From Fimbriimonas ginsengisoli Gsoil 348 (GTDB lineage Bacteria; Armatimonadota; Fimbriimonadia; Fimbriimonadales; Fimbriimonadaceae): a stretch of DNA of 64,000 nucleotides. Positions 1 through 8,318 of this stretch are shown piece after piece. The stretch spans positions 1,736,001 to 1,800,000 of the forward strand of contig NZ_CP007139.1 in the NCBI RefSeq assembly GCF_000724625.1, written 5' to 3'. The notes beneath the pieces were generated by a model that worked only from the letters and a program-made list of their open reading frames with translations, was not told the DNA's origin and did not search any database. Positions within the stretch are counted from its first letter, which is position 1, and every line of letters begins with the position of its first letter. The translations under genes and the position numbers were made by a program.

Positions 1-704
1 GCGGCGGTTGGTATTCGAACCACGAGGGGATCAACTCGCAGCTGGCGGATGCGATGACAGCGTCGGGCTTCACCGTTTTCGAGGTGGTTCACGGAGCCCA
101 GCCGAAGTACACGATCCCCGAAATCGCGGTGCAGATCAAGCGCGCGGTTCGGTTCGTCCATGTCAATTCCGCCACCTATGGCGTCGACACGAACCGCATC
201 GGCCTCTCCGGGATGAGCGCCGGCGGGCACCTCTCGCTGTTAACCGCCGGCACCGGAGACGCCGGTAACCCCGACGCGAAAGACCCGGTGGAGCAAGCCC
301 CCAGCACGGTCGCCGCCGTCGTGGCGTTCATGCCTCCCACCGACTTCCTCCACTACGGCACCCTGAGCACCAAGGAGCTGATGAGCGGCATCACGTTTGC
401 GCCGTTCCGTCCCGCCTTCGGTTTCAAGCCGAACGCCACCGACGAGGATATCGCTGAGATCGCGAAAACGGTTTCGCCGATCACTTACGTGACCGCCAAA
501 TTCCCGCCGACCCTTCTGATCCACGGCGACGCCGACCCCCTCGTCCCGATCCAGCAGTCCGAATCGTTCCGCGACGCCCTTAAGAAGCAGGGCGTGGAAA
601 CCGACCTCGTCCCCGTCAAAGGCGGCAAGCACGACATGGTAACCTTCGCCGGCGGCTTCCCTCGCCTCATCGCCTGGTTCCAAGACAAGCTAAAGAAGAA
701 GTAG
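1..704 (+). CDS. Alpha/beta hydrolase (5' end cut by window edge)
   Basis: This is the C-terminal part of a serine hydrolase of the alpha/beta fold, close to the BD-FAE/acetyl-esterase type. Its reading frame is already open at base 3, so the start lies outside the window. The nucleophile elbow GMSAGG contains the catalytic serine. The acid lies in HGDADPLVP and the catalytic histidine in GGKHDM near the end, so the triad is complete in the expected order. The substrate is not visible, but carboxylic esters or short peptides are usual. It converges on the next gene with a 14-base gap. Confidence 0.85.
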   Translation, partial: GGWYSNHEGINSQLADAMTASGFTVFEVVHGAQPKYTIPEIAVQIKRAVRFVHVNSATYGVDTNRIGLSGMSAGGHLSLLTAGTGDAGNPDAKDPVEQAPSTVAAVVAFMPPTDFLHYGTLSTKELMSGITFAPFRPAFGFKPNATDEDIAEIAKTVSPITYVTAKFPPTLLIHGDADPLVPIQQSESFRDALKKQGVETDLVPVKGGKHDMVTFAGGFPRLIAWFQDKLKKK

Positions 705-718
705 CTGAGGCGGCCGAT

Positions 719-2929
719 TCATCTTCGCAGACGGGACGCCTGCTCCACGTCCAGCACGATCCATCCAGTTAACGGCTCTACGTTGATTCCCCCCTCCGCC
801 GCCGGCGACCAAGTCGCCCGGCGGGTTCGCTCGCCGGTCTTCGCGTCGCAGACATAAACCCGCAGACCGGTGGACGGCCGCACCGAAAGGTGTACCGGCA
901 ATCGCTCCCCTTCGATCGGGTCTACGTTCACCCTCAGCACTCCTCCAGTGGTGGACTCCGCCTGAGCAACCGCGCGGCCGTGCCACGTCGACCGATCCGT
1001 AAACCGGTAACCACCTTTGACGATCGTGGTCACCACTCGTTTGGCGTCGTCGTCCCACACCTTCTCGGCTTGTCCCCACGGCCCCTTTGCGATCCAGCCG
1101 AAGCGGGGGATCGTGTAGCTTCCCTCTAAGAACTTCGTCGATCCGAAGTTGACCACCACCCGAGTCCCATCGGACCACCGGGTCTCCTGTACGTCGCGGT
1201 CCGGGGTTAGAAAGCGGTGGGAAACCATTTCCTTATCCGCCAATGCCTCATGGATCTTCGCCGTATTGCGATAGCTCGTCATGAATTTGCCGCGGTCTTT
1301 GAACCACGATCCGGTCCCTGGGTCGCTTACCATGAAGCCCGCCGCGACTCCGTAAAGCACGCTCGCCGCGTCTTTTTTCTCCTGGATCCAGTCATTGGGA
1401 ATCCCGACCGTCACGTCGTTCACGTCCCACGGGTACCACATGGTGATCGCGCTATCGTGGTAGACGAGCTGCCATAGCGGAACCCGGTAGGTGTGCCCGA
1501 CGCTTCCCCAGGTGCGGTAGTACCGCCACTGCTCGTTATCCCCTTCCGAGGTTGGAAAGGTGACGTCCGGCCAGGGCCATTGCGCACTGACGATCCCGTA
1601 GAAGATGCTCGTATACGGGACCTCCCACCACTTCCCGTGCTCCGCGGCGGGAATCACCTCCAGATCGGTCACGTACTTCAGAAAGTCGCGGACCGCCCCG
1701 CTCCACTCCCTCCGCCCGAGCGGGTGCTTCGGATCGTAGCATTCCTCCAGCGAGCCGCCGCCGAGCGGTCCGTCGTCCACTCCCAGGTAGTCGGCGGTGA
1801 TCTGGTCGAAGTAGATCGCCGTCGTCGGCGTCTTCGCCAGCCTCTTGGGAATGATCTCTTTCCCCACGGTTTTGTAGAAGCTTGGGCACTGAATCCACCA
1901 ATCTCCCTCGCCGCGCGGCTTGCCGTCGGCCGCTACCGCCACGTGTTCGAGCGTGTCGTAATACCCGCGCCCGCTCGTCCCTGAGAGGTACGGATGATCG
2001 GGGCTCACCGGGTGTGAGGAGAGGTAGTAATCGTAATCCTCGGTGATGTATCCAAGCGCGTTGGCCGCCTTCACGGCGTCGCCGTGCGCGCTCCAGTCTT
2101 GGACGTGGTGTACGCATCGGTCCACTCCAAGCGCCTTCATTTCCCGATCCGAAACGAGCTGATTGAAATCCCAAAGCCCGGGCGCGCCGTACAGCTTCGG
2201 GATGTTCTTGTTGCTTCGCGCCTTGGTAGATAACTTCCCGAGCTCGGTGCGGGCGCGAAACGCCTTCGCCATATCGACATAACCCCCCTTGGCCGTGAAG
2301 TGGTATGTGACGGCCCGAGCGTAGCCGAGCGATCCTTTTTCCGCCTCCCACCTCACCCACGGCGCTCTTTGGCCGTCCGTTTTCAGACACTTGAGAGTCG
2401 CATCGAACGGGGTATCGACCATGAGGGAGTATCCGCGGCCACTCCGGAGATCGACGACCCCCACCCATGGCATATCGAGGGCGTTCACGTGGATGTGATC
2501 AAGGTTGTAAAGCGGCCACTTGTCCAGATCGGTTGGATAGAGGTGACCGTCGTTGTAGTCGGCAACGGTGAGAAAGCTCCCCGGTTCGGGCTGAAAGGGG
2601 GCGAAGAAGTCGAACGGTTCGATCTTCGCCTGAGGATCGTCTGCCTGGATGGAAACGGTCAAATTTCGAGACCGTGGCGGAAGCGTGAACTCCACCTGAG
2701 CCTTGAGGCCGGCAGACTTAAAACGTAAGTTGCCGCCGCTCTGAGAAACTGGTCCGGTGAGCGGAATCCGTGCCCCTTTCGCCTGACGCCAAACCTGCCC
2801 CGTCCCCTTATCGAGCACCGCCATCTCTCCGCTCGAGGGATCGACTTCCACTCGCAATTCGGAATTCTCTAGCCGAGCCACCGTACCCACCGATAACCCG
2901 AGCGCAACCATCCAAAGCGATCCAGCCAT
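719..2929 (-). CDS. Secreted glycosidase-like protein (DUF5696/GH101-129-like, tentative)
   Basis: A 736-residue protein with an N-terminal hydrophobic signal (SLWMVALGLSVGTVA). The first 220 residues read as a beta-sandwich like those of carbohydrate-active enzymes (repeated VDP..GEMAVLDKGTG-type strands). The middle part resembles a TIM barrel, with YFDQITADYL and AAEHGKWWE as candidate catalytic acid segments. Family assignment is tentative: the layout recalls GH101/GH129 and DUF5696 proteins, but I see no diagnostic motif. It probably degrades a complex glycan outside the cytoplasm. It stands alone, convergent with the hydrolase. Confidence 0.6.
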   Translation of the reverse strand: MAGSLWMVALGLSVGTVARLENSELRVEVDPSSGEMAVLDKGTGQVWRQAKGARIPLTGPVSQSGGNLRFKSAGLKAQVEFTLPPRSRNLTVSIQADDPQAKIEPFDFFAPFQPEPGSFLTVADYNDGHLYPTDLDKWPLYNLDHIHVNALDMPWVGVVDLRSGRGYSLMVDTPFDATLKCLKTDGQRAPWVRWEAEKGSLGYARAVTYHFTAKGGYVDMAKAFRARTELGKLSTKARSNKNIPKLYGAPGLWDFNQLVSDREMKALGVDRCVHHVQDWSAHGDAVKAANALGYITEDYDYYLSSHPVSPDHPYLSGTSGRGYYDTLEHVAVAADGKPRGEGDWWIQCPSFYKTVGKEIIPKRLAKTPTTAIYFDQITADYLGVDDGPLGGGSLEECYDPKHPLGRREWSGAVRDFLKYVTDLEVIPAAEHGKWWEVPYTSIFYGIVSAQWPWPDVTFPTSEGDNEQWRYYRTWGSVGHTYRVPLWQLVYHDSAITMWYPWDVNDVTVGIPNDWIQEKKDAASVLYGVAAGFMVSDPGTGSWFKDRGKFMTSYRNTAKIHEALADKEMVSHRFLTPDRDVQETRWSDGTRVVVNFGSTKFLEGSYTIPRFGWIAKGPWGQAEKVWDDDAKRVVTTIVKGGYRFTDRSTWHGRAVAQAESTTGGVLRVNVDPIEGERLPVHLSVRPSTGLRVYVCDAKTGERTRRATWSPAAEGGINVEPLTGWIVLDVEQASRLRR

Positions 2930-3079
2930 GTCCGTGGGGTTTACCCCGGCAGCCTCAAGAGGGCTTTGTCACGACCATGACTGGAGAGAGGCAATCCGGT
3001 GCGCTCCCCCAACAATATGGGCGCCGACAAGCTGGGTTTCTACGTCCCTTGTCTGATTTCACCGTAGCCCGGGGATGAA

Positions 3080-3181
3080 GGTCATTGACAAATTATGTTT
3101 ACAATTCCTTTGTCTTGTTTCACCCGTAGCCCGGGGATAAATCCCCGGGCTACGGGTGAAACAAAACTATTCTTGATGACC
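3080..3181. repeat. Palindromic intergenic repeat, 24-bp perfect stem
   Basis: A perfect 24-bp inverted repeat (3115-3138 with 3141-3164, loop AA) centres on CCCGTAGCCCGGGGAT. It sits inside a looser pair of ends GGTCAT/ATGACC (3080 and 3181). A partial extra copy of the left half lies at 3048-3079 (TTGTCTGATTTCACCG then GTAGCCCGGGGAT). A second, more degenerate copy of the whole unit is at 40455-40612. The unit fills most of the 285-base gap between the glycosidase and the HIT gene. I see no gene in that gap. Confidence 0.85.
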
Positions 3182-3214
3182 CTGTTGTTGAGCGCCAAAA
3201 CTCAATCTCTACTC

Positions 3215-3670
3215 CTAAACGGGTTCGTACGGCTGAAGGTGGGAAGCGATGACTCGGCGGAGGGCGTCGTGCACGGAGGGGTCGTAGGGGACCGAGCCGC
3301 GGACGTCGGCGGGAATCGACATCGGAGGGATGGTGGCGTAGGCCGGGTCTTCGGTCGCGTAGCGGGGGAAGATGTGGGCGTGGAGGAACGGGTCGAGGTT
3401 GCCGTAGATCGAGTAGTTAATCCGGACGGCGTCGGTGGAGGCGAGGACCGCGTCGCCCAACTTCGCCATGTCGTCGAGGAACGCCGTGCGATGCTCGCCT
3501 TGTAGGTCGTTCAGCTTCTCGACAAGCGGAAACGCGAGGAGAAGGCAGTAACCGGGCAGGAATTGCGAGTCGCCCATGACGGCGTAGCCGCTCTTCATTC
3601 GGGCGATCTCCAGGGGGTTCTCTCCGGCTTCCAGGGCGGCGAGCCGTTCGGCAGGTGTTAGATTTGGCAT
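3215..3670 (-). CDS. HIT-family nucleotide hydrolase/transferase
   Basis: A 151-residue protein of the histidine-triad superfamily. The segment FLHAHIFPRY matches the HIT active-site strand. The second His, the nucleophile of the HINT/Fhit class, is present, but the third triad position is Phe instead of His. Such variants exist among HIT-like proteins, so catalysis is possible but unproven. Likely substrates are nucleotide phosphoramidates or dinucleoside polyphosphates. Its start is only 10 bases from the divergent transporter start, so the two promoters must overlap. Confidence 0.75.
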   Translation of the reverse strand: MPNLTPAERLAALEAGENPLEIARMKSGYAVMGDSQFLPGYCLLLAFPLVEKLNDLQGEHRTAFLDDMAKLGDAVLASTDAVRINYSIYGNLDPFLHAHIFPRYATEDPAYATIPPMSIPADVRGSVPYDPSVHDALRRVIASHLQPYEPV

Positions 3671-3680
3671 CGTAGCTGTT

Positions 3681-4943
3681 ATGATGCCCTCAGCAATGGC
3701 GGCAGCGGTTTCAGCGGAGAAGCAATCGGGGCATCGGAGCGGTTTTATCGCCGCGTGGTTAGGGTGGGCGTTCGACGGACTGGATGGGATGCTGTATCCC
3801 TTGGTCGCGGTTCCGTTCGTGATGGAGCTCCTGGGGCCGGGAGCGACCGTTCCGCAGGCGGCGGCGAAAGCGGGTCTGATTCAGGCGATTTTTCTCGTTG
3901 GCTGGGCGATCGGCGGGCTCGTATTCGGCCGGATCGGAGATGCGCTTGGCCGCTCGCGAACGTTGACGCTCACGATCGTGACTTACGCCGCGTTCACCGG
4001 ACTTTCCTTCTTCGCCCACGAGTGGTGGCATTTGGCGGTGTTTCGCTTCTTGGCCGCCCTCGGAATCGGCGGAGAGTGGGCGGCGGGGTCGGCGCTGGTC
4101 TCCGAGACACTGCCCGCGCGCTACCGCCCCTGGGGGAGCGCGATGCTGCAGACCGGCTACATGATCGGCATCATCTTGGCCGCGCTCACCGTCGGATCGT
4201 TTGCCGGCTTCCATTCTTATCGTTACGTGTTCCTCGTCGGCGTTCTCCCGGCGGTCGTCACGATCTGGATTCGGCGCTCGGTCCCGGAGCCGGAGGAGTG
4301 GGCAGGCGAGCGGACCGCCCGGAAGATGCCGAAGATTTCCGACTTGTTCGGGCCGGAAGTTCGGAAGGCGACGTTGTTTACGCTCGCCGTTGCCAGCCTC
4401 GCCCTCACTTGCTCGTGGACCCTTATCTACTTCTCCACCCAGGTGCTGCGCGGCCTGCCCGAGGTAAAGGCGATGGCCAAACCCGCGGTGGACGATCTTG
4501 TCCGTAGCGTGACGATCGCGTACTCGATCTGGAATATCGTGGGCAACTTCCTCGCCGCGGCGATGGCCCGCTACATCGGATACCGTCGCGCGTTTATCGT
4601 CATGGCGGCGGGCGGCTTGGTCGCCTATGTGGTCGGATTCGCGCATCCGCGCCCGCTCGACGAATTCAAGATCTGGATGAACCTGTCCGCGGTCTTCGGG
4701 CTCGGTCTCTTCGCGTTGTTCCCGCTGTACCTGCCACCGCTCTTTCCGACCCTGTTGCGAACCACCGGGGCCGGGTTCGGCTATAACTTCGGCCGAATCG
4801 TTGCCGCCGCCGGAACCCTGTACCTGGCGATGTCCACCGCGGGGGCGGTGAGCCCGCACCAGGCGATCTACCTATCGGGCCTGCTGTTCATTCCGATCAT
4901 CCTCCTGGCATTCTTCATGCCGGTACTGAAGGAAGGAACTTAA
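3681..4943 (+). CDS. MFS transporter (metabolite:H+ symporter type)
   Basis: A 420-residue major-facilitator protein with about twelve hydrophobic helices. The loop 2-3 signature appears as GRIGDALGRSRT, and RFLAALGIGGEWAAG is typical of the sugar/organic-acid porter and AAHS/SHS families. The substrate cannot be read from the sequence. The start is uncertain: ATG codons lie at 3681, 3684 and 3696, and TATGAT ten bases before 3696 would favour the third. The gene is divergent from the HIT gene. It ends on the BON lipoprotein gene with stop codons interlocked in the tetranucleotide TTAA. Confidence 0.85.
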   Translation: MMPSAMAAAVSAEKQSGHRSGFIAAWLGWAFDGLDGMLYPLVAVPFVMELLGPGATVPQAAAKAGLIQAIFLVGWAIGGLVFGRIGDALGRSRTLTLTIVTYAAFTGLSFFAHEWWHLAVFRFLAALGIGGEWAAGSALVSETLPARYRPWGSAMLQTGYMIGIILAALTVGSFAGFHSYRYVFLVGVLPAVVTIWIRRSVPEPEEWAGERTARKMPKISDLFGPEVRKATLFTLAVASLALTCSWTLIYFSTQVLRGLPEVKAMAKPAVDDLVRSVTIAYSIWNIVGNFLAAAMARYIGYRRAFIVMAAGGLVAYVVGFAHPRPLDEFKIWMNLSAVFGLGLFALFPLYLPPLFPTLLRTTGAGFGYNFGRIVAAAGTLYLAMSTAGAVSPHQAIYLSGLLFIPIILLAFFMPVLKEGT

Positions 4944-5275
4944 GAAGACTTGGAGATTCGGAGGTTGTTGACCACCGAGTCGACGCCTCGGATCTCCTTA
5001 ACCGCTTCTTCGACTCGCTTCTTCTCGGCCGCGTCGTGGACGTGCCCGCCGAGGGTCACAACGCCGTTTCTGGCTTCGATGTGAAGGCCGCTCACATCGA
5101 CCCCTTTGCGCTGGAGAAGGGCGGCATTGATTCGGGCGACGAGTTGGGCATTGCCCAGCGCCCGGCCACCGGTCTCCGCGACCTTGCCGACGTCGCGCTT
5201 CAGGTCGTTCGCGTCCTGCGAATTGCAAGCGACGACCGCCATCGCGGTGGCCAATAGGATCGCCAAATGCTTCAT
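4940..5275 (-). CDS. BON-domain lipoprotein
   Basis: A 111-residue exported protein. The N-terminus MKHLAILLATAMAVVAC is a lipoprotein signal with Cys17 as the probable lipidated residue. Residues 40-108 form one BON domain (LVARINAALLQRKGVDVSG, then GVVTLGGHVHDAAEK and IRGVDSVVNNL), as in OsmY-like phospholipid- or envelope-associated proteins. It probably sits in the outer envelope. It is convergent with the MFS gene and shares four bases with its stop. Confidence 0.85.
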   Translation of the reverse strand: MKHLAILLATAMAVVACNSQDANDLKRDVGKVAETGGRALGNAQLVARINAALLQRKGVDVSGLHIEARNGVVTLGGHVHDAAEKKRVEEAVKEIRGVDSVVNNLRISKSS

Positions 5276-5319
5276 GTGTGTTACTGAAGCTTACGCTGGT
5301 CTCAGCGTTCCGTTTCAGC

Positions 5320-5706
5320 TTATCGAAGGGTGGCGTACGGTTCGTCGCAGTCAGGGTCGCCCATCAGCCACTCGAGGGCATCGGTGCCGACGAGCACGGA
5401 ACGCGGCTCCGGTCCATCTTGGAACTCGAATAGGTAGCCGATGCGGGTGGCGACGCCGTTGCTGACGATCCGGTAATGCACATGGGCACCCTCCGCGATG
5501 GGGAGCGCCTGGCCCGACATTCGAATCCGCTTTAGCGTGGTCGAGTCGAGGCTCGCATTGAGTACCGGCTCGCCCCGCAACCGCCCGATCTTCATCGTCA
5601 TAACGCCGGGTCTGCCGGTCGGTTTCGTTTCGAATTCATAGCGACAACCAGGTTGTTCAGCGGGGTAGATACGCGAGGCCATGTCCGAAATCATTGGAGC
5701 CCCCAT
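5320..5706 (-). CDS. Hypothetical protein, 128 residues
   Basis: I do not recognise the family. The product is soluble with no signal peptide or membrane segment. The central part alternates beta-like stretches (GRPGVMTMKIGRLRG, AHVHYRIVSNGVATRIGYLFEF). It ends in an acidic segment (DALEWLMGDPDCDEP). The pattern loosely recalls small beta-barrel sensor domains such as PilZ, but the RxxxR and DxSxxG motifs are absent. A second ATG at 5694 (MISDMAS) is an equally good start. Confidence 0.5.
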   Translation of the reverse strand: MGAPMISDMASRIYPAEQPGCRYEFETKPTGRPGVMTMKIGRLRGEPVLNASLDSTTLKRIRMSGQALPIAEGAHVHYRIVSNGVATRIGYLFEFQDGPEPRSVLVGTDALEWLMGDPDCDEPYATLR

Positions 5707-5796
5707 TTGAACCTAGAGACCCACTTTTCCGCCTGGGACATTTGCCTGGGTCTTCGTTCCCTAAAAACTGGCGAGGCGCCGGCCGGCTGGCGTAAT

Positions 5797-6421
5797 CCCA
5801 TACGCCGAAGGCGTTTCGAACAGAAGCGAAGGGTTGCCCCGCGTAGCGAGGGCTACCCTGGTAAAGGCCGGCCAACCTTGCCTACCCCGTAGGCGCTTGT
5901 CCTTACCCACATCTTCGGCACACGCCCGGAGCCGGGACGAAGCTTCGTCAGGGGGAACCCTCCCTCGCCAAGGCGGGGGAGGGCAGGGAGGGGGTGGACC
6001 ATTCCTGTCACAAGTCCATTAAATAGAAGCCCTTTAACTACCCGCAACTGACCATTCAAAGGACTTCGGACGTGTTGAGTGCTCCCCCACCCTGCCCTCC
6101 CCCTCAGGTGCGAGGGAGAGGGTTCCACCGAGCGAAGCGTTTGTTCCCGAATCCCGGTATGTGGTCTTCTCCTTGGGGACCGAAGGAATTCCCCCCGCGC
6201 GCCGCTACATCGAAACCCAAGAGGAGCATCATCGGGCCGTGTCATTCCAGGACGAGTACCGAGAGTTGTTACAGGGACACGGCCTCGAGTGGGACGAGAG
6301 ATATGTCTGGGATTGACCTGTATCCACAACCCCTTCGGGGTAGAACCGACCCCACCTCTGACCAGGGTAGGCGCGCCGCGCCAACCCTTCGCTACTATTC
6401 GGAACGCCTTTGGCGTAGGGT
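5797..6421. repeat. Intergenic repeat cluster with two nested inverted pairs
   Basis: The 730 bases between two genes hold no convincing coding sequence. Copy A (5797-5861, TACGCCGAAGGCGTTTCGAA onward) is an inverted copy of B (6361-6421, ending GGAACGCCTTTGGCGTAGGG). Inside them A2 (about 5930-6000, CCCTCCCTCGCCAAGG then GGGGGAGGGCAGGGAGGG) is inverted relative to B2 (about 6083-6160). All four segments contain short hairpins of their own. Arm-to-arm spacing is unequal (about 70 and 200 bases), so this is a cluster of dispersed repeats and not one simple palindrome. Confidence 0.8.
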
Positions 6422-6436
6422 CGGAGCCCAAGATGT

Positions 6437-7501
6437 TTATGGCTGGACAACCTCTATCCGTATGGCGCTCCAGTCGAACTGCACTGAGTCGCAGACAGCG
6501 ATCGTGTTACGCATAAGGTCGTCAGCGCTGAAGTGGCTTTCCATGGCCAGTTCACCGAACTTCATCGGCTCCCGCATCGTAGACCCTTCTTCGGCGAGGA
6601 AGAAGCCTTTACTTCGGCCGATTCGGTAGGGGATCGGCGGAGGACTGCCGGCGTTAACGAGTCGGCTGATGATCTCACGGGCGACTGCTTTCCAGGTGGT
6701 GACCTCAAGTTCGTCTCCGGGACTAAAAATCAGGCGGACAGGCTTGGTACCCCGGTGAGTTGCGGTGAGCCCGACCACCTTCGTTGGCCGGATCTGCGTT
6801 GTTGCCTCGACGAGTTTCGGCTCCGGTGCCTCCGCTGGTTCTCTATCTTTCGTTTGCTTGATTGGCGCGAGGGCTCGTTGCCCAAAGTAAGCGGCAATGT
6901 CGGAAGATTTAACGGATTGCATCCCCGGCATCTTTTGTACGGCTCGCGTCACTGCCTTTACGACTTCGCTGTCTTTCTGGGTAAGTTGGCCCTCCAGCAC
7001 ACTTCTAAGTTGAGTCGCGACAACGCTCCGCTCAATGGCTCCACTTAGAACGTTTGCTTTTGATAGGGCTTCAAGAAGGTCTGTGAATTCGCTTTCGTCT
7101 TTGATCGAAGCTTCAGCCACCAGACGATCCTCGTTGGATACATTGGGAATCTGGTCGTCGTAAAGACGCCATTCGCGACCGTTGGTTAGGACGACCCAGC
7201 GCTTACCCTGTCGGTGAGCGTAATTGATGGCTTGGTCAACATCACGGGGGTGCAACCGTTCCTTCCAACTTTTGGCTTCCAAGAACCATGTGTGCGCGGA
7301 TTCTGGAAGGAGGGTGTAGTCGGGAAACTTACCCGCGGCGTCAGGCGAGCGCGAACAGATGTCGCGACGCGAGTACCCCATACTTTTGAGGAGCGGAAGA
7401 ATGACATGGTCGCAGGTGTTTGATTCATTCTCAGGAGCCCCGAGTGTTGCGTTTTCTTCCTTTATCTCTGCGAGTTCGCGCTGGATATCTTGCCTGTTCA
7501 T
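6437..7501 (-). CDS. Orphan HsdR-N-type nuclease domain protein
   Basis: A 354-residue protein starting MNRQDIQRELAEIKEENATL. Residues 30-130 match the N-terminal nuclease region of type I restriction HsdR (HSDR_N): PDYTLLP supplies the Asp and WFLEAKSW the E-x-K of a PD-(D/E)xK site, followed by QAINYAHRQGKRWVVLTNG. The helicase motor of HsdR is missing. The C-terminal half (about 250-354) is unassigned. No methylase or specificity subunit is nearby, so the role may be defence or regulation. The coding DNA is visibly more AT-rich than its neighbours, which suggests transfer. TATACT lies 14 bases before the chosen ATG. Confidence 0.75.
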   Translation of the reverse strand: MNRQDIQRELAEIKEENATLGAPENESNTCDHVILPLLKSMGYSRRDICSRSPDAAGKFPDYTLLPESAHTWFLEAKSWKERLHPRDVDQAINYAHRQGKRWVVLTNGREWRLYDDQIPNVSNEDRLVAEASIKDESEFTDLLEALSKANVLSGAIERSVVATQLRSVLEGQLTQKDSEVVKAVTRAVQKMPGMQSVKSSDIAAYFGQRALAPIKQTKDREPAEAPEPKLVEATTQIRPTKVVGLTATHRGTKPVRLIFSPGDELEVTTWKAVAREIISRLVNAGSPPPIPYRIGRSKGFFLAEEGSTMREPMKFGELAMESHFSADDLMRNTIAVCDSVQFDWSAIRIEVVQP

Positions 7502-7747
7502 TAGGATCGTATTGAAGTATAGGAGGAATGAGAGCCCTTGTATCCATGATGTAGAGCGACGATTCTCGCTCGAACTGGCGATAGAGTGGAACTCCAGCAG
7601 GCAAGAGTTAGAGGTTTGGCGGGACCCCTCTCGCATTGCCAGTTGAATTGCCACGGTAATCGCTTCTGTCCAAAACGTCCGCGGCATAAAGTTGAGTTGC
7701 CCGCGAGAGAAAACCTTTACTGTTACAAGCCTTCGCGTAGCAGGAGC

Positions 7748-8317
7748 CTAGCCGTTGGGATCGTCGATCAACTGCTTGAGCCGACCGGCAAGGGAAGCCG
7801 GCAGACGGTCCAGCCAAGACTCGTCGATCAAGCCGACTTGCAGCATGTCTCTTAAGTGCGTACGGTCCTTGTCTCGCCAAGCTGTAAGCTTAATCTCGAC
7901 CAAGGGCAACAGGCCGATGACGGGAGTGCCGTTTAGTAGGACGACCTCTCCCAGGTCGGGATTGGGCGCCATGTTGTCCGGCCGCACAAACTCGTTTGCA
8001 AACACGAGATGCACCGCGTCACTAGCCCGCGCGTTTTCGTCGTCAAGGAAAATGTCCATCTGGGCGACGTGCCGGTAAACAAACCCCACGGATTCGAGCA
8101 CCTCCCGCATGCGATCCAAGTCGCCTCGCCGCACCATCACGTCCAAGTTGCGGGTGTTTCGTACCGCGCCCTCGTCGACCGTTGCAACCCAGGCCGCGAC
8201 CGCATTGCCGCCCACGATGGCAAAGGGGATTCCGGCCGCCTGCAGAGCGGAGGAAGCCCGCTCAAGTCGCTGGCGGACCTTGAGGACGGCGTCTTCCATG
8301 CGGGTCCAAACGTTCAC
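7748..8317 (-). CDS. Nucleotidyltransferase-fold protein (AbiEii-like)
   Basis: A 189-residue protein with the minimal nucleotidyltransferase fold. It has the GG..A motif (AIVGGNAVAAWVA), then RNTRNLDVMV where the family usually has T-[RK]-D-[ILV]-D. The first metal-binding Asp is therefore Asn here and only the second is present. A conserved helix follows (VEIKLTAWRDKDRTHLRDML). Such proteins act as toxin-type or immunity-type transferases. The altered motif suggests reduced or different activity. It starts at GTG 8317, immediately after the sdhA stop, or at ATG 8299, and is probably co-transcribed with sdhA. Confidence 0.7.
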   Translation of the reverse strand: MNVWTRMEDAVLKVRQRLERASSALQAAGIPFAIVGGNAVAAWVATVDEGAVRNTRNLDVMVRRGDLDRMREVLESVGFVYRHVAQMDIFLDDENARASDAVHLVFANEFVRPDNMAPNPDLGEVVLLNGTPVIGLLPLVEIKLTAWRDKDRTHLRDMLQVGLIDESWLDRLPASLAGRLKQLIDDPNG

Positions 8318-8318
8318 A

